A program made the position numbers and the translations under genes. The notes below the pieces were generated by a model. That model was given only the letters and a program-made list of their open reading frames with translations, was not told where the DNA came from and did no database searches. A stretch of 64,000 bases of DNA from Xylona heveae TC161. Taxonomy: Eukaryota > Ascomycota > Xylonomycetes > Xylonales > Xylonaceae. Position 1 is the first letter of the stretch. Each line of letters opens with the position of its first letter. The stretch spans positions 191,294 through 255,293 of the forward strand of contig NW_017264207.1 of assembly GCF_001619985.1 (NCBI RefSeq), written 5' to 3'. Of this stretch, positions 1 through 11,273 are shown one piece after another.

Positions 1-491
1 GATAGTGGACATCGGGCCGCAGGGCGGCAGATGCCGAGGCAGGGGTCGGGAGTCGGGGCGTGGAACTATGTTTCTCCGCGTGGAGAGCAGCGACGCTCTA
101 GCGTAACCCTAATGTCCGGCTGCGGAAATTCGTCGTGCCTTAGCAACAACCCTAGTCGCGTCTAGCTGGAGTGATAAACAGACATGTATGGAAATAATAT
201 GCTCAAATTGGCTGGCTAATACAAATTCATGCTCTTCACATTTCTTCGCATTCTGTGCAGGCATGGCGTACAGCTCCGTTTGCAATGGCTCGCGTTGTAG
301 CATGGCAGTCTGGGCCGTGCTGCAAAACCCCGCAATGCTTGAATTTTTACCTTCTTGACCCTTCAATATGTTTAAAAATCTTCTTTATAGACGAGACGAT
401 TGTGCATTTGTTATTTCTGAAAGCGTTTTGTTTTTATTCGCCTTTCTGACAATAATTCATCTGGTCTGGGGCCTACATCAACCATCGCAGG
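1..491. other. Upstream region of the ABC transporter gene
   Basis: I see no supportable gene here. The first 60 bases are GC-rich, and the rest is mixed sequence that becomes AT-rich near 360-470, consistent with promoter and 5' leader of the transporter starting at 492. Short open frames on both strands have no recognisable protein features. Confidence 0.5.
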
Positions 492-3400
492 ATGGATGGA
501 GGGAAGGCTCCCAATGTGACTTTCGAGTCTGGATCATCAGACTCGCCTCCACAGGGGTCTCAAATCGAAGACCGGCCACCAGAGGATGCTAGGAGAGAGA
601 ATAACTTCGGATCTATCTATACAGATGATCAAAGTGTTCTCTCCTCAACTCCCACGCGGACTTCTTCTACAGCTGGACAGCCACGGCGGGACAGTATCTC
701 CGATATACGACCAGGGGATCCAGAAGTCGATCCTGCAAACCCGGCATTCGATGTGTACAAATGGGCCAAATGGTTGATTAGGCTATATGAGACTGAAGGC
801 ATACAGCGTAGTCATGCCGGCATCGTTGTGAGAGATCTCGATGTTTCCGGGACGGGGTCTTCAGTTCAATTGCAAGAGACTGTGTCATCGGCAATATGGA
901 CCCTTTTCACGTTTTGGAGAGACTTGGGGAGGAAAAAGGGCCCCGCTAAAAAAATCTTGCGCAATTGTTACAGCTTGCTCAAGAGTGGAGAGACGCTTCT
1001 TGTGCTGGGCAGGCCTGGTAGCGGATGTTCAACGTTTCTAAAGACTATGACAGGAGAACTAGATGGCTTGGAAGTGGCTGGGAAGTCGTCAATCCACTAC
1101 AGCGGTATGATTAGCATGTCTGTACGATCTTTCGCGACAACTTATTTATTTCTTCATCAGGGATACCGCAGCACGTGATGACCAAGGAATTCAAAGGGGA
1201 TGTAAGTATCCCAGAAGCCAAATTTCACGAGCTTGAGTATATTAAACAAGGTAGATTATTTATAATCAAGAAGTCGACAATCATTTTCCGTATCTTACCG
1301 TGGGCCAGACCATGGAGTTTGCAGCAGCAGTCACAACTCCACACAACCGGCCTCTTGGGGTCTCAAGGAAGATATACACTCAGCATATTGCTCAAGCCAT
1401 GATGGTAATTTTTGGTCTGAGCCATACCTATAATACCAAAGTTGGAAACGACTTTGTGCGAGGCGTGTCTGGCGGGGAGCGGAAGCGCGTCAGCATCGCC
1501 GAAATGTCTGTTCGTGGAGCAGTCTTTTCCTGCTGGGATAATAGCACTCGCGGGCTTGATGCCGCCACAGCGCTCGAGTTTGTTCAAGCTTTGACGCTAG
1601 ATGCAAATGTTGCTGGCAATTGTCACTGTGTGGCCATCTATCAAGCGTCCCAAGCCATCTATAATACTTTTGATAGAGTTACGATTCTCTATGAGGGCCG
1701 TCAAATCTACTTTGGCCCAACGGATAATGCGAAAAGATATTTTGAGGAGATGGGCTGGAGTTGTCCACCGAGGCAAACTACACCGGATTTTCTCACATCA
1801 ATAACGAACCCTGATGGCCGAACTCCAAGAGCGGGATACGAAAGTCGCGTGCCAAGAAGCGCAAAGGAATTTGAGAGGTACTGGCATTCGTCAGCCGAAT
1901 TTTCTGCGCTGCGAAGGCAGATCGACGAACATGAACGCAAATTTCGGATCGGTGGCCGCCTTGTGGACGAGTTCCGAGCATATAAGAGATCCATGCAATC
2001 CAAATATGTCCGAAAAGGCTCGTCTTGTCTCTCCAGCATCCCCAGGCAGATCTTTCTCTGCACTATTAGAGCTTACCAGCGGCTGTGGAACGACCAATCT
2101 GGAACAATAACTATTATCTTATATCAGATCTGCATGTCGCTTGTTGTGGGATCGGTCTATTTCGACACACCTGCTACCACGGCGGGACTCTTCGCCAAGG
2201 GATCTGTCCTGTTCTATGCTATCCTTTTGAATTCCTTGCTTCCCATTACCGAAATCAATCGTCTTTACGATCAACGACCAATTGTCCAAAAACATGCCTC
2301 GTATGCATTCTATCATCCGTTTGTAGAAGCGCTTGCAGGCGTTGTCGCCGACATTCCCGTGAAGTTTATCGTCTCAACCTTCTTCAACATCATTATATAT
2401 TTCCTCTCAAGTCTCCGAAGAGAACCTTCGCAGTTTTTTATATTCTTCTTGTTCAACTTTCTGGTGCTGCTTACAATGTCCGCCATATATCGTACTGTGG
2501 CTGCGTCAACAAAGACTCTGTCGGAAGCATTTGCAATATCTGGAATTCTTGTCTTAGTGATAGGCATGTATACCGGATTCACAATTCCCCGACCTTATAT
2601 GCCACCATGGTTCGAATGGATATATTACTTGAACCCGGTAGCATATGCTTTCGAGGCCGTTTTGGTTAACGAGCTACATGGACGGTATTTCGGTTGCTCG
2701 CAATTCGTGCCTTCGTATCCAGACCTGTCTGGCGATGCCTTTATATGCGCTGTCACCGGCGCACGGCCAGGGGATCGATCTGTATCTGGAGACGCGTTTG
2801 CTCTTGCAAGTTACGGCTACCGATACTCGCACTTGTGGCGCAACCTAGGAATCATCATAGCTTTTGAAGCGGCATTCCTAGGCTCTTATCTGGTTGCATC
2901 AGAGTTTAATTCGCTCCCCCCATCAAAGGTGCAGTCTTTGATATTCCGACGAGGATATGCCCCGAAACCCGTTAGCACCAAAGAGGTTGAACGAGGAGAT
3001 GTGGACGAAGAACCCGTCCAAACGACCAATTTTCATGAACCTGAACAACTGGGAGCACCCGCGGTAGGAGAAGTATCTCAAGGGTCTTCTCATAAGGATG
3101 TCTTTTCTTGGAGGAATTTGCATTACGACATTGTTATCAAGGGCGAGCCCAGAAAGCTTCTTGACAATGTAGCAGGATACATTAAGCCAGGGACTTTAAC
3201 CGCTCTCATGGGCGTTAGCGGCGCTGGTATGACATTGTGAAAATGCGAGTTTTTACAGGAAAAATAGCTTACACTTTGCAGGTAAAACCACTCTTCTTGA
3301 TGTTCTTGCACGCCGGACATCAGTCGGGGTAGTCACTGGCGATATATTAATAAACGGCAAACCCACCGATGCCAGCTTCCAACGGCGGACTGGCTATGTT

Positions 3401-5293
3401 CAGCAACAGGACGTACATCTGGAAACATCGACAGTTCGTGAGGCTCTCCGCTTTAGTGCACTCCTTCGGCAACCAAAAACGGTGTCTAAGAAAGAAAAAT
3501 ATGACCATGTTGAAGATGTGATCAGAATGCTCCAAATGGGAGACTTTGCTGAGTCGGTCGTCGGGGGACCTGGTGAAGGTCTGAATGTATTGCAGCGAAA
3601 GCTTCTAACGATCGGGGTCGAGCTTACTGCAAAACCATCCCTTCTCATCTTTCTCGATGAACCTACAAGTGGTCTCGACTCTGACAGTGCATGGGAAATC
3701 ATTGCCTTTTTACGTCGGCTAGCCGATGGCGGCCAAAGCATACTGAGCACCATACACCAGCCTAGTTCAATTCTGTTTCAAGAATTTGATCGACTGTTGT
3801 TTCTAGCAAAGGGAGGTAGAACGGTATACTTTGGCGATATTGGTTCTAACTCTGAGACTCTGTTGAAATATTTCTTCAGTCATGGTGGTCGCGAATGCGG
3901 TCAGGGAGAGAATCCTGCTGAATATATGTTGGAAATTATTGGCGCCGGCACGACTGGGAAATCGATTCAAGACTGGCCAACCATATGGAATGAAAGCGCA
4001 GAAGCCCAGAACTTACAGCGAGAACTTGATGCACTTCACAAAGCTAGTTCAGGAGACAACCAAATAAAGGGAGATGGCAACTCGGGAGAGTTTGCGATGC
4101 CATTTATCAGCCAACTTTGGCATGTGACCCTTCGAGTTTTCCAGGCATACTGGCGGACACCGTCGTATATCTGGGGCAAGTTCATGCTAATTCTCATCTC
4201 CTCATTGTGAGAAACATTCTTAGTCGGCTTATCCACCTGGGCTATTTACTGACATCGTCCAGATTTATCGGCTTTACTTTCTTCGACTCCACTACCTCCG
4301 TGCAGGGCATGCAGAACGTAATTTTCAGTGTATTGATGTTGACATCCGTTCTCACAGTCCTAGTAGAACAGGTAATACCACCCTTCACCGCGTACCATTC
4401 TTACATCTTTGAAGCGCCATCTGACTCTTCGCCAGATTATGCCGCGCTTCGTATCACAACGCTTACTCTACGAAGTGCGCGAGCGCCCATCCAAAACCTA
4501 CTCCTGGAGCGCGTTTATCACTGCCAACATTCTTGTCGAGATACCCTACCAAATCCTCGTAGCCATTATAGTATTCGCAACCTTCTACTACCCCGTTTTC
4601 GGGGTTCAATCTTCTGAACGTCAGGGACTCATTCTCTTCTTCTGCATCAACTTGTTCATCTTTGCGTCGACGTTTGCGCAACTGGTCATCACCGTGCTTC
4701 CTGATGCCGAAACCGCAGGGAACATTGCGACACTGCTTCTCTCTCTAACATTGACATTTAACGGCGTGATGCAACCGCCGTCTGCCCTTCCAGGGTTTTG
4801 GATCTTCATGTACTGGGCGTCGCCCATGACTTATTTCGTTTCTGGTGTCGTCTCGACTGGTCTGCACTCTCGTCCAGTAAAATGCTCGGCAGCAGAACTG
4901 AGCGTATTCAATCCGCCGGCGGGCCGCACATGTGGAGAATATCTTGCAAAATTCTTGGAGACTGCGCCGGGATATTTGGAAAATCACCTGGCAACAAATA
5001 CTTGCCGGTATTGCCGGTTCCAGAATGCCGATCAATTTATAGGGCTCTCATGGATGAAGTGGAGTCTAAGGTGGCGCAATTTCGGGATCCTCTGGATATA
5101 TGTCGCGTTCAATATTGTCATGGCCGCATTTTTGTACTGGGCGTTTAGGGTCAGAGGATGGTCTTGGGCAAGCACGAAGAAAATACCCAGTCGAATTGTT
5201 GGAAATTTAGGCTTTGTCGGATATTGGTTGCGTGTTCTCTTTAATAGGGGAGAGAAAAATCAAAAGAGCCAGGATGCTGAGGAAGGAGTTTGA
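492..5293 (+). CDS. Full-length PDR-type (ABC-G) multidrug transporter
   Basis: Plasma-membrane ATP-driven efflux pump of the fungal pleiotropic drug resistance family. Exons: 492-1104, 1161-1201, 1255-3226, 3282-4206, 4263-4371, 4436-5293, giving 1505 aa, the usual PDR length. Order is NBD1-TMD1-NBD2-TMD2. NBD1 has the degenerate PDR Walker [10 protein letters not shown] (about 173-181), the signature [13 protein letters not shown] (about 290) and the [11 protein letters not shown] Walker B region. NBD2 has GVSGAGKTT (about 871-879, split by intron 3) and LDEPTSGLD (about 1000-1008). The NBD2 pseudo-signature reads [15 protein letters not shown] (about 976-990), where family members usually have LNVEQRKRLTIGVEL; the E-to-L and R-to-L changes are unusual. 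Hydrophobic segments and the [13 protein letters not shown] box support TMD2. The start is the first ATG in frame. The substrate cannot be read from sequence. The family call is very secure. Confidence 0.96.
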
Positions 5294-5968
5294 GCTTTAA
5301 TTTTAATTCCAGCTAGAATAGTAACATATCTGGTTTATGGAAAATATCAAGGGTTATTTCCACTGGAGCTGAATGAAATTACGAAGCCCTCTTGAATTCT
5401 GATTATAAGCAATAAATACCCTTTTCTGACCTAAAATTCAATATTGGCATTCAAATATTCTAGAATTTTTGTACCCCTGGGAGACAACCATTCAGAATAA
5501 TTATACATTTAATTCATATCTCTCGTGCCTTGTATCAAACCAAATCCTTTCGTCTGTAAATCTGCTGTATCACAACTTCATAAGGTGTTTCCTCGATGGA
5601 ACCATTATCTCCATCTTATCAGATGCATATCTCAACCCGCAACGAACCCCCACTATTGATAAGGTCGCAAGGCGCGGATCATAACATGGCGCACTGAGTA
5701 TCAGCGGGGCTGACCTGACTTTCACATACTCCCTTGCCCTTCTAACCTGTCCTTCTAACTTATATATTTCCATGATATAACGACAAGCTTGACCTTTCTG
5801 GAACACTCACGGCTTATATCCACCTTCGAGCCATTGCTTAAGAGCTACCAACGAACAGACGCATTCGACACCGAGCTCCAACCTCCATGCGAGCTTCCTA
5901 AAGTCTACAATAACCAGAACCCCAAGAATCACTCCACCTCTACGCATCAAGCTCGACTCTACACGACC
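5294..5968. other. Intergenic: ABC 3' region and dioxygenase promoter
   Basis: AT-rich, with no gene seen. A TATATATTT stretch near 5761 lies about 200 bp before the next ATG and could be a TATA element. The frame of the next gene stays open upstream to 5789, so a longer N-terminus is possible but looks unlike protein sequence. Confidence 0.5.
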
Positions 5969-7150
5969 ATGTCTCCCTCCGCAGTGCCTGACGCCAAGAG
6001 CGGCGCACCTAACCAGGGTCTGTCCGCCGAACAACTCCAATCATTCCGCGAGAACGGCTACCTCATCATCCCCGACGCGCTGGACCCTGCTACCGTCAAG
6101 GCTCTCCTTTCCGAAACGAATTCCATGCTCGAGGGTTTCTCGCTGGCCGAGCACCCCATGACCAAGTTCTCCACGGGCGAAGGCGGCGCAGCGCATGTCG
6201 GGGACGATTACTTCCTGGAAAGCGGCGACAAGATACGGTTTTTCTTCGAGGAGGGTACGTTACTTTTACTAACCCCATGATTCTTCGTTTTTCTTTCTTT
6301 CCTTTGATGACATGCTGGATCTGGCTGTTAGTTTCTCGAAAAGAGGAAAGGAAAACCCTCCCCAGCAACCCCACCCCCGGGGAAAAACAAGGGGGGGAAA
6401 AATAGCCAACTGACGGGTAATACAGATGCATTTGACCCACAAACCTCGACGTTAATCAAGCCCAAACACCGCGCCATCAATAAAATCGGACACTACCTGC
6501 ACGCGCTCTCTGAACCGTTCGCACAAGCCTCCGTGACGTCACGGAACGCAGGCATTGCGCGATCCCTGGGCTTCCGCGACCCGCGTATCCTGCAGAGCAT
6601 GGTGATTTGCAAACAGCCCGAGATTGGCGGCCGCGTGCCGCCGCACCAGGACAGTACGTTTCTGTACACGAACCCGCCGAGCGCAGTGGGGTTCTGGTAC
6701 GCGCTGGAAGACTGCACGAGTTCGAATGGATGCTTGAGTTTTGCGAAAGGAAGCCATAAGCGCGCGCCCATCACGCAGCGGTTTGTCAGGACGAGGACAG
6801 ACACGGGCACAGGCACAGGGACGGGGTTTGAAGATGTGGTGGAGGGACAGGCGAGGTTTCCGCCGGAGATTGACGGCGAGGGTAAAGAGGATGATGGGAA
6901 GAAGAATGAGAATGAGGAGGAGGAGGAGGAGGAGGAGGAGGAGGAGGAGGAGGAGGAGGAGGTATATACCATGGGAGAAGTCAAGGCGGGCTCGCTGGTG
7001 CTGATCCATGGTAATATTCTGCATAAGAGCGAGAAGAACACGAGTCCGAAGAGCCGGTTCATATATACGTTCCATGTGATTGAGGGGGAGTATGATTATG
7101 ATGCGAAGAATTGGTTACAGCCGCCGCAAGAAGGGTTTACGAAATTATAA
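5969..7150 (+). CDS. Phytanoyl-CoA dioxygenase (PhyH) family protein
   Basis: Probable Fe(II)/2-oxoglutarate-dependent oxygenase. Exons: 5969-6254 and 6426-7150 (intron 171 nt), 336 aa. The iron-binding HxD is H169-Q-D171 in PPHQDSTFLY. The distal His is most likely H295 in LHKSEKN, followed by R306 (SPKSRF), the expected 2-oxoglutarate contact. The double-stranded beta-helix is interrupted between these motifs by an acidic low-complexity insert containing 16 consecutive Glu codons (residues 259-274). The C-terminus is T-K-L, close to but not a canonical peroxisomal PTS1. The ATG at 5969 was chosen because the protein becomes family-like just after it; in-frame ATG at 5789 is an alternative. 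Substrate unknown: phytanoyl-CoA hydroxylation is the founding activity, but fungal members are diverse and some act in secondary metabolism. Confidence 0.9.
6914..6961 (+). repeat. Coding GAG microsatellite (16 units, poly-Glu)
   Basis: Sixteen uninterrupted GAG codons lie in exon 2 of the PhyH gene, preceded by GAG-AAT codons. The run encodes Glu 259-274. The perfect repeat implies high slippage potential, and any non-triplet change would shift the catalytic C-terminus out of frame. Confidence 0.95.
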
Positions 7151-8003
7151 AAAAAGCTTCTTTTTCGGGGGTGATATATCTAGCGTTGGAATATACGGTG
7201 TTATTGGCTACTTTTTTTTTTGGAAAGAGTTTCTGACTGTGAAGCCATGTTAATGGAGATGACGAGCCATGACACTGTTCATGGACGGTAGTTGTCGCCA
7301 GGCTTTCAACAAAAGTGACTTAAACAAAAATGATCAGTTGCAGTGGCCAAGTTGATAAGATTCCTCGAGAGAAAATATCAAGAAAAGTACAGACACCAGA
7401 CATCGCCTAGCCGGTAATTTGACTCTCCCAGACGATCTGGACAGCGAGCTCGGATTCTCCGATGTGGCGGTAGATGGTCTTCATTGCTATTGTAGCATGA
7501 GATGCCTTGCTATATTCAAACTGTGTCTTTATCGCTATCATCTAGACGAAAGTACAAAATTCTTTCAAGAAACTTTTTCCGATTTCATCCACTGCCAGCT
7601 GATATCGAGAAGAGATAAAAAGCGATGATCTCCTTTTTTTTTTACCCAAAACAATCCGTATTACAAAAGTGAAGAAAATCCGTAACTTCCTGGAAAATTT
7701 CTACTCCATGAAAAACGCCCGATATGTGACAATGTTGTAGATGCAAATACTATGCAGCGATGACGGTAATGGCGATGGCGAGAATAGTGGTGGTGTCGGA
7801 TAAAAGATGTGAAAATAGCCCACCAATGATGTGAAATGTCCTTGTGAGTCGACAAAGACAAAGGAGAAGAGAGCCAGAGCGAGATAGAAGGCGTGAATGG
7901 GTGACATGATAGACAGAGAGAGAGAGAGAAAAGGACCCCGGCTCATGAATAAAAGTAATCACCCCGCGTCTGATGACGAAAAAAGCAGCAAGGAAAAGGA
8001 AAA
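7151..8003. other. Convergent 3' intergenic region with (AG)7 run
   Basis: This lies between the 3' ends of the PhyH gene (+) and UTP15 (-). It holds T-rich tracts (7208-7221, 7632-7642) and an (AG)7 run at 7915-7928. No gene is recognisable. Confidence 0.6.
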
Positions 8004-9741
8004 TCAAGCAGAAATAGTCAACATGCTGAGCATGCCCTCTGTCTGGCACGCCTGCTGGGCACGCTCGACTTCTATGCGCACGCGGTTATGGAAATCGCGC
8101 ACGAGGGTATCCACTTCGGGCGAGAGGCCCATTTGTGCAGAATACAAGTCGATAATGAGCAGGCCGACCTCGACCGCGATGCTGATGTAGCGCGGGTCGG
8201 TGATGTGTTTGCTGACCCACCTCAGGATAGGCTGGAGAGTGGCCTCGTCGCGGCCTTGGAGGGCGGCGCGCATGGCGGAGCGGTGGCGCAGGGCGGTAAG
8301 GAGTGTGAGGACGATGAGAGGAGGTTCGGGCTGAAATAGAGCGGTTAGTTTGAGGATATGATGGAATGACTGCGGACACAAGGAGGAAGGGGAAACATGT
8401 GAAGATAAAAAGGGTAGGAGAGATGGAAGGCGAAATGAAACTGATACGAGTAGGGGATGTGCTAACCTTGCTCAAAACGTCGTCGAGAGCCTGCTGGTAT
8501 CGGCCCCTGCGCAAGTCCTTTTCCCACTTCTTCTCATGCTTGATTTTCCCACGGTCATCGCCTTCAATGACAACGTCGGTACCCTCGCCGAGAAAGTCCT
8601 TTCCTCTGTTCCGCTTCTCCCAGCCCCGCGGGCGTTTCTTGGCATTTTTCTTGTCGAATTCGTCAATTTTGCCCTCGAGAAGGGCTTGCATTTCCTTCTT
8701 GCGCTCGCGCTCTTTGATCTTCTGTTCGCCAGACAGGCGTGTCTTGATGGACAAGAGGCCCGAGGATGTACCCACGGCGAGGTGCTTGTCTTCGCGCTCA
8801 GCGCCATTGCTGATGACATTGAGAGAAAGGATTGGAGCAGGGTATTTTGAACCATATACGACATTCCATCCTGTTGTTTCGAAAATCTTGACGTGGCCAT
8901 CAAGACCACCGCTGACGACGCGCGTGCCGTTAGAGGCAAGGCTCAAAGAGGTAACTGTCTTTTGGTGGTTGCGTAGAATTTGTTGCGGCTTTCCGGCAAC
9001 GAGATCGAGGACGGAAATTTGGTTGTCGGCAGATGCGAGAACGGTGGTGCCGGATGGAAGAGGAAGAACACTCTCGACTGCAGCAGCGTGCTTGAAAGTC
9101 ATGACTGCTCGGGCGGGTGCTCGAGGGTCCCAAATCTTGACGGTCTGGTCGTAGGATCCGGACACGAGCAGGCCAGCTCCTCGGGCAGGCATAAAGGCAC
9201 CGCTGCGGACATAGTCTTGGTGGCCGACGAATGTGGTTGTGCTAGACGGGCTGGGAAGATCCCATAATCTGACGGTTTTGTCGTCGCTGCAGCTCATGAG
9301 CGTCGTAAGCTCTGTTGGGCTCCATTTCGTCGCCCACACTGGCTGCTTGTGTTCTTTCCATGTCTTGAGAATTGCCCGCGAGTTGACATCGAATACTTGA
9401 ATCGTCCCCGTATCATCACCGGCCGTTAAAACTCGTCCATCTCGTCGGATCTCTCCGCTGTGAGCAATGTCTTCAAATCGGCTGATGGTCTTGACTAGTT
9501 TTCGTGTTCGCACAGAGTATAGTTGTATTCTTGTGCCGGTAGTGACAGCAAAGACATCGGAAGCGGGAGTCGCAGGATTCAGGGGAAGATCAGGACAGGA
9601 AATGTGCGTGACAGAGAAGGAAGAAGGTGAAGGAACGTTCAACGAGGAGCGGAATGAGCGCCAGTATTGCTGCTCGGGCGTCACGGGAGAAGGACCCGAG
9701 GGCAGCTTTATTTGCTGCAAATGGGTGACAGGAGCTGCCAT
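8004..9741 (-). CDS. utp15: U3 snoRNP / t-UTP component Utp15 (WD40 protein)
   Basis: Nucleolar WD40 protein of the t-UTP/UTP-A subcomplex of the small-subunit processome, needed for pre-18S rRNA processing and linked to rDNA transcription. Exons on the minus strand: 9741-8467 and 8330-8004 (intron 136 nt), 533 aa, close to the yeast protein. Residues about 55-330 carry WD40 repeats (for example SCSDDKTVRLWDLP, SGSYDQTVKIWDP, SGGLDGHVKIFE). A lysine-rich linker follows (KKNAKKRPRGWEKRNRGKD). The C-terminal Utp15 domain includes GRYQQALDDVLSK and a helical segment with ALRHRSAMRAAL. The start is the first ATG, 300 bp from the divergent neighbour. Family call very secure. Confidence 0.95.
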
Positions 9742-10040
9742 GTCTGGCGCAGTGTTAAGGTGAGAAAATTGTTGGAAACAACCTTTTGTCGTGCTTCAAA
9801 AGATCCCAAAAGTCGATTCCGATACAAAAAGTTCGTCGGCGAAAGAAGAGACCGCATCGGTTAAAGTTACCTCTTCGGCTACGATTCTGGTCATGCTATC
9901 TTATCAATCAAACTATCGGCATCTCAATCCTCCGACTCACCCATCGGGACAATCCTGAACTCTTACTCCTACATTTGTACCTCCAAGAACATCAACAATT
10001 GACAATAAACTACATCTATCTCAGTCATACCTGTCATATT
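9742..10040. promoter_or_regulatory. Bidirectional promoter, utp15 / DUF3253 gene
   Basis: A 299-bp spacer between divergently transcribed start codons must hold both promoters and leaders. No clear TATA box or named motif was recognised. The downstream frame stays open back to 9786 but has no family-like sequence there. Confidence 0.6.
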
Positions 10041-10352
10041 ATGCCAAACCACAGCAAAGGCAAAGATGAGATACTGTCGCTGCATTTAGAGGCACTTTTG
10101 TCAAAGAGGCCACCTCCAAAAACCATATGCCCCTCAGAGGTGGCTAGGCATCTCTCTGCGGAAGAACTTAGAGAGCTTGGCGCGTCTGAATGGCGAGATA
10201 CAATGCCGGACATACGAGAATTGACGTGGAAGCTCAGGGATCTTGGCCAGGTGGAGATCCTGCAGAGAGGAGAAGTCCTGGGCCCCACCGTTCATGCCCA
10301 GCATGTCAGCGGCCCCATTCGCATTCGCCGTAAGGCTGCTGCCTTCTTGTGA
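10041..10352 (+). CDS. DUF3253-like small protein
   Basis: Single exon, 103 aa. The order of conserved patches fits the DUF3253 family as I know it: TICPSEVARHL, then WRDTMPDIRELTWKL, then a short strand (VEILQRGEVL), and the end GPIRIRRK. The arrangement looks like a small winged-helix-type fold. The biochemical role is unknown. The ATG at 10041 lies just before the charged N-terminus (MPNHSKGKDE); the open frame upstream is not protein-like. It shares a short divergent promoter with utp15, but a functional link is only a guess. Confidence 0.8.
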   Translation: MPNHSKGKDEILSLHLEALLSKRPPPKTICPSEVARHLSAEELRELGASEWRDTMPDIRELTWKLRDLGQVEILQRGEVLGPTVHAQHVSGPIRIRRKAAAFL

Positions 10353-11273
10353 TCCACCACCACTTTATCCATTCATTGGACAACTCTGTCCTGGCTATTT
10401 TTCCATTTTCAATTTCTTTCAACAAATTCTCCACAATTACGCTGGGCTGAAATATATGCCCGACAAGTGATACAATACCGCTCTAAACTCATAACGAATG
10501 CCGGCATTGTGGAGTGTAGTATCCGGTACATGGCAAAGCTCAAGATTCTCAGATCGCACAATAATACCTTGGAAATTATCTTCACGTCTGAAGGGGAAAA
10601 TGACGACTTTCAGGATACGCTTGGCGGATAAAAGTGCTCGAATTACCTGTCTTGTAAACCAAAGAGATCAGGCACGAATCCTTCGCACCGCCTCAATCAA
10701 GGCCAAGGCAACTGGTCAAAGTTGGTGTGGGAGCCTCGGGAGGACGCAGGTACTGATGAATGGACCAATCAGAGGGCATGACGCCACAATGACATACATA
10801 ACAGGGTTAGTGGCTGACTATGATTACCTTCTGTGGCTAACGCGATAAGGGTTAGCGAAAGGATCCCCAGCCTCGCGATAATCCTTCCGCGATACCTGTT
10901 CCGACGCCATAGCCCTGACCCAGTTCAGCCTCCCCAATTTAACGCCTTTACCAGATTCCATTTTCCCACCAGAACGGGACCCCACCTCCTAAATGAAATC
11001 GATCTTGAAGATCATTTCTTCACCAACTCTTGCTCGACCCATTGCGACTTCTCCCGCTTTTGCGGTTCGACTCACCGCTCCACGAGGTAGAACGAATTGC
11101 TGTGTTGACATTTGTCCAACGCAGCTTGCAACATTGGATTTGAGCAAGTATGCAGTCATTTTGTTGACCTGCAATGATCAGTAGCTGATGACTCTCAGGC
11201 ACAGGCTGAACAATCAATAAGCAAGAGGACCTTCGAGTCTGGAGCCGGCTGATTTCAGCTGGTTATTTTCGCC
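10353..11273. other. Promoter/leader region of the C2-domain gene
   Basis: No supportable gene. Several short frames (such as 10498-10848 and 10833-11090) have no protein-like composition. The last 300 bases are pyrimidine-rich in places, consistent with a fungal promoter. Confidence 0.5.

Noticed and set aside
6493-7075. Minus-strand frames with poly-Ser or poly-Leu opposite the PhyH gene
   Set aside because: They are the complement of the GAG microsatellite read in other frames; the sense protein has full family motifs.
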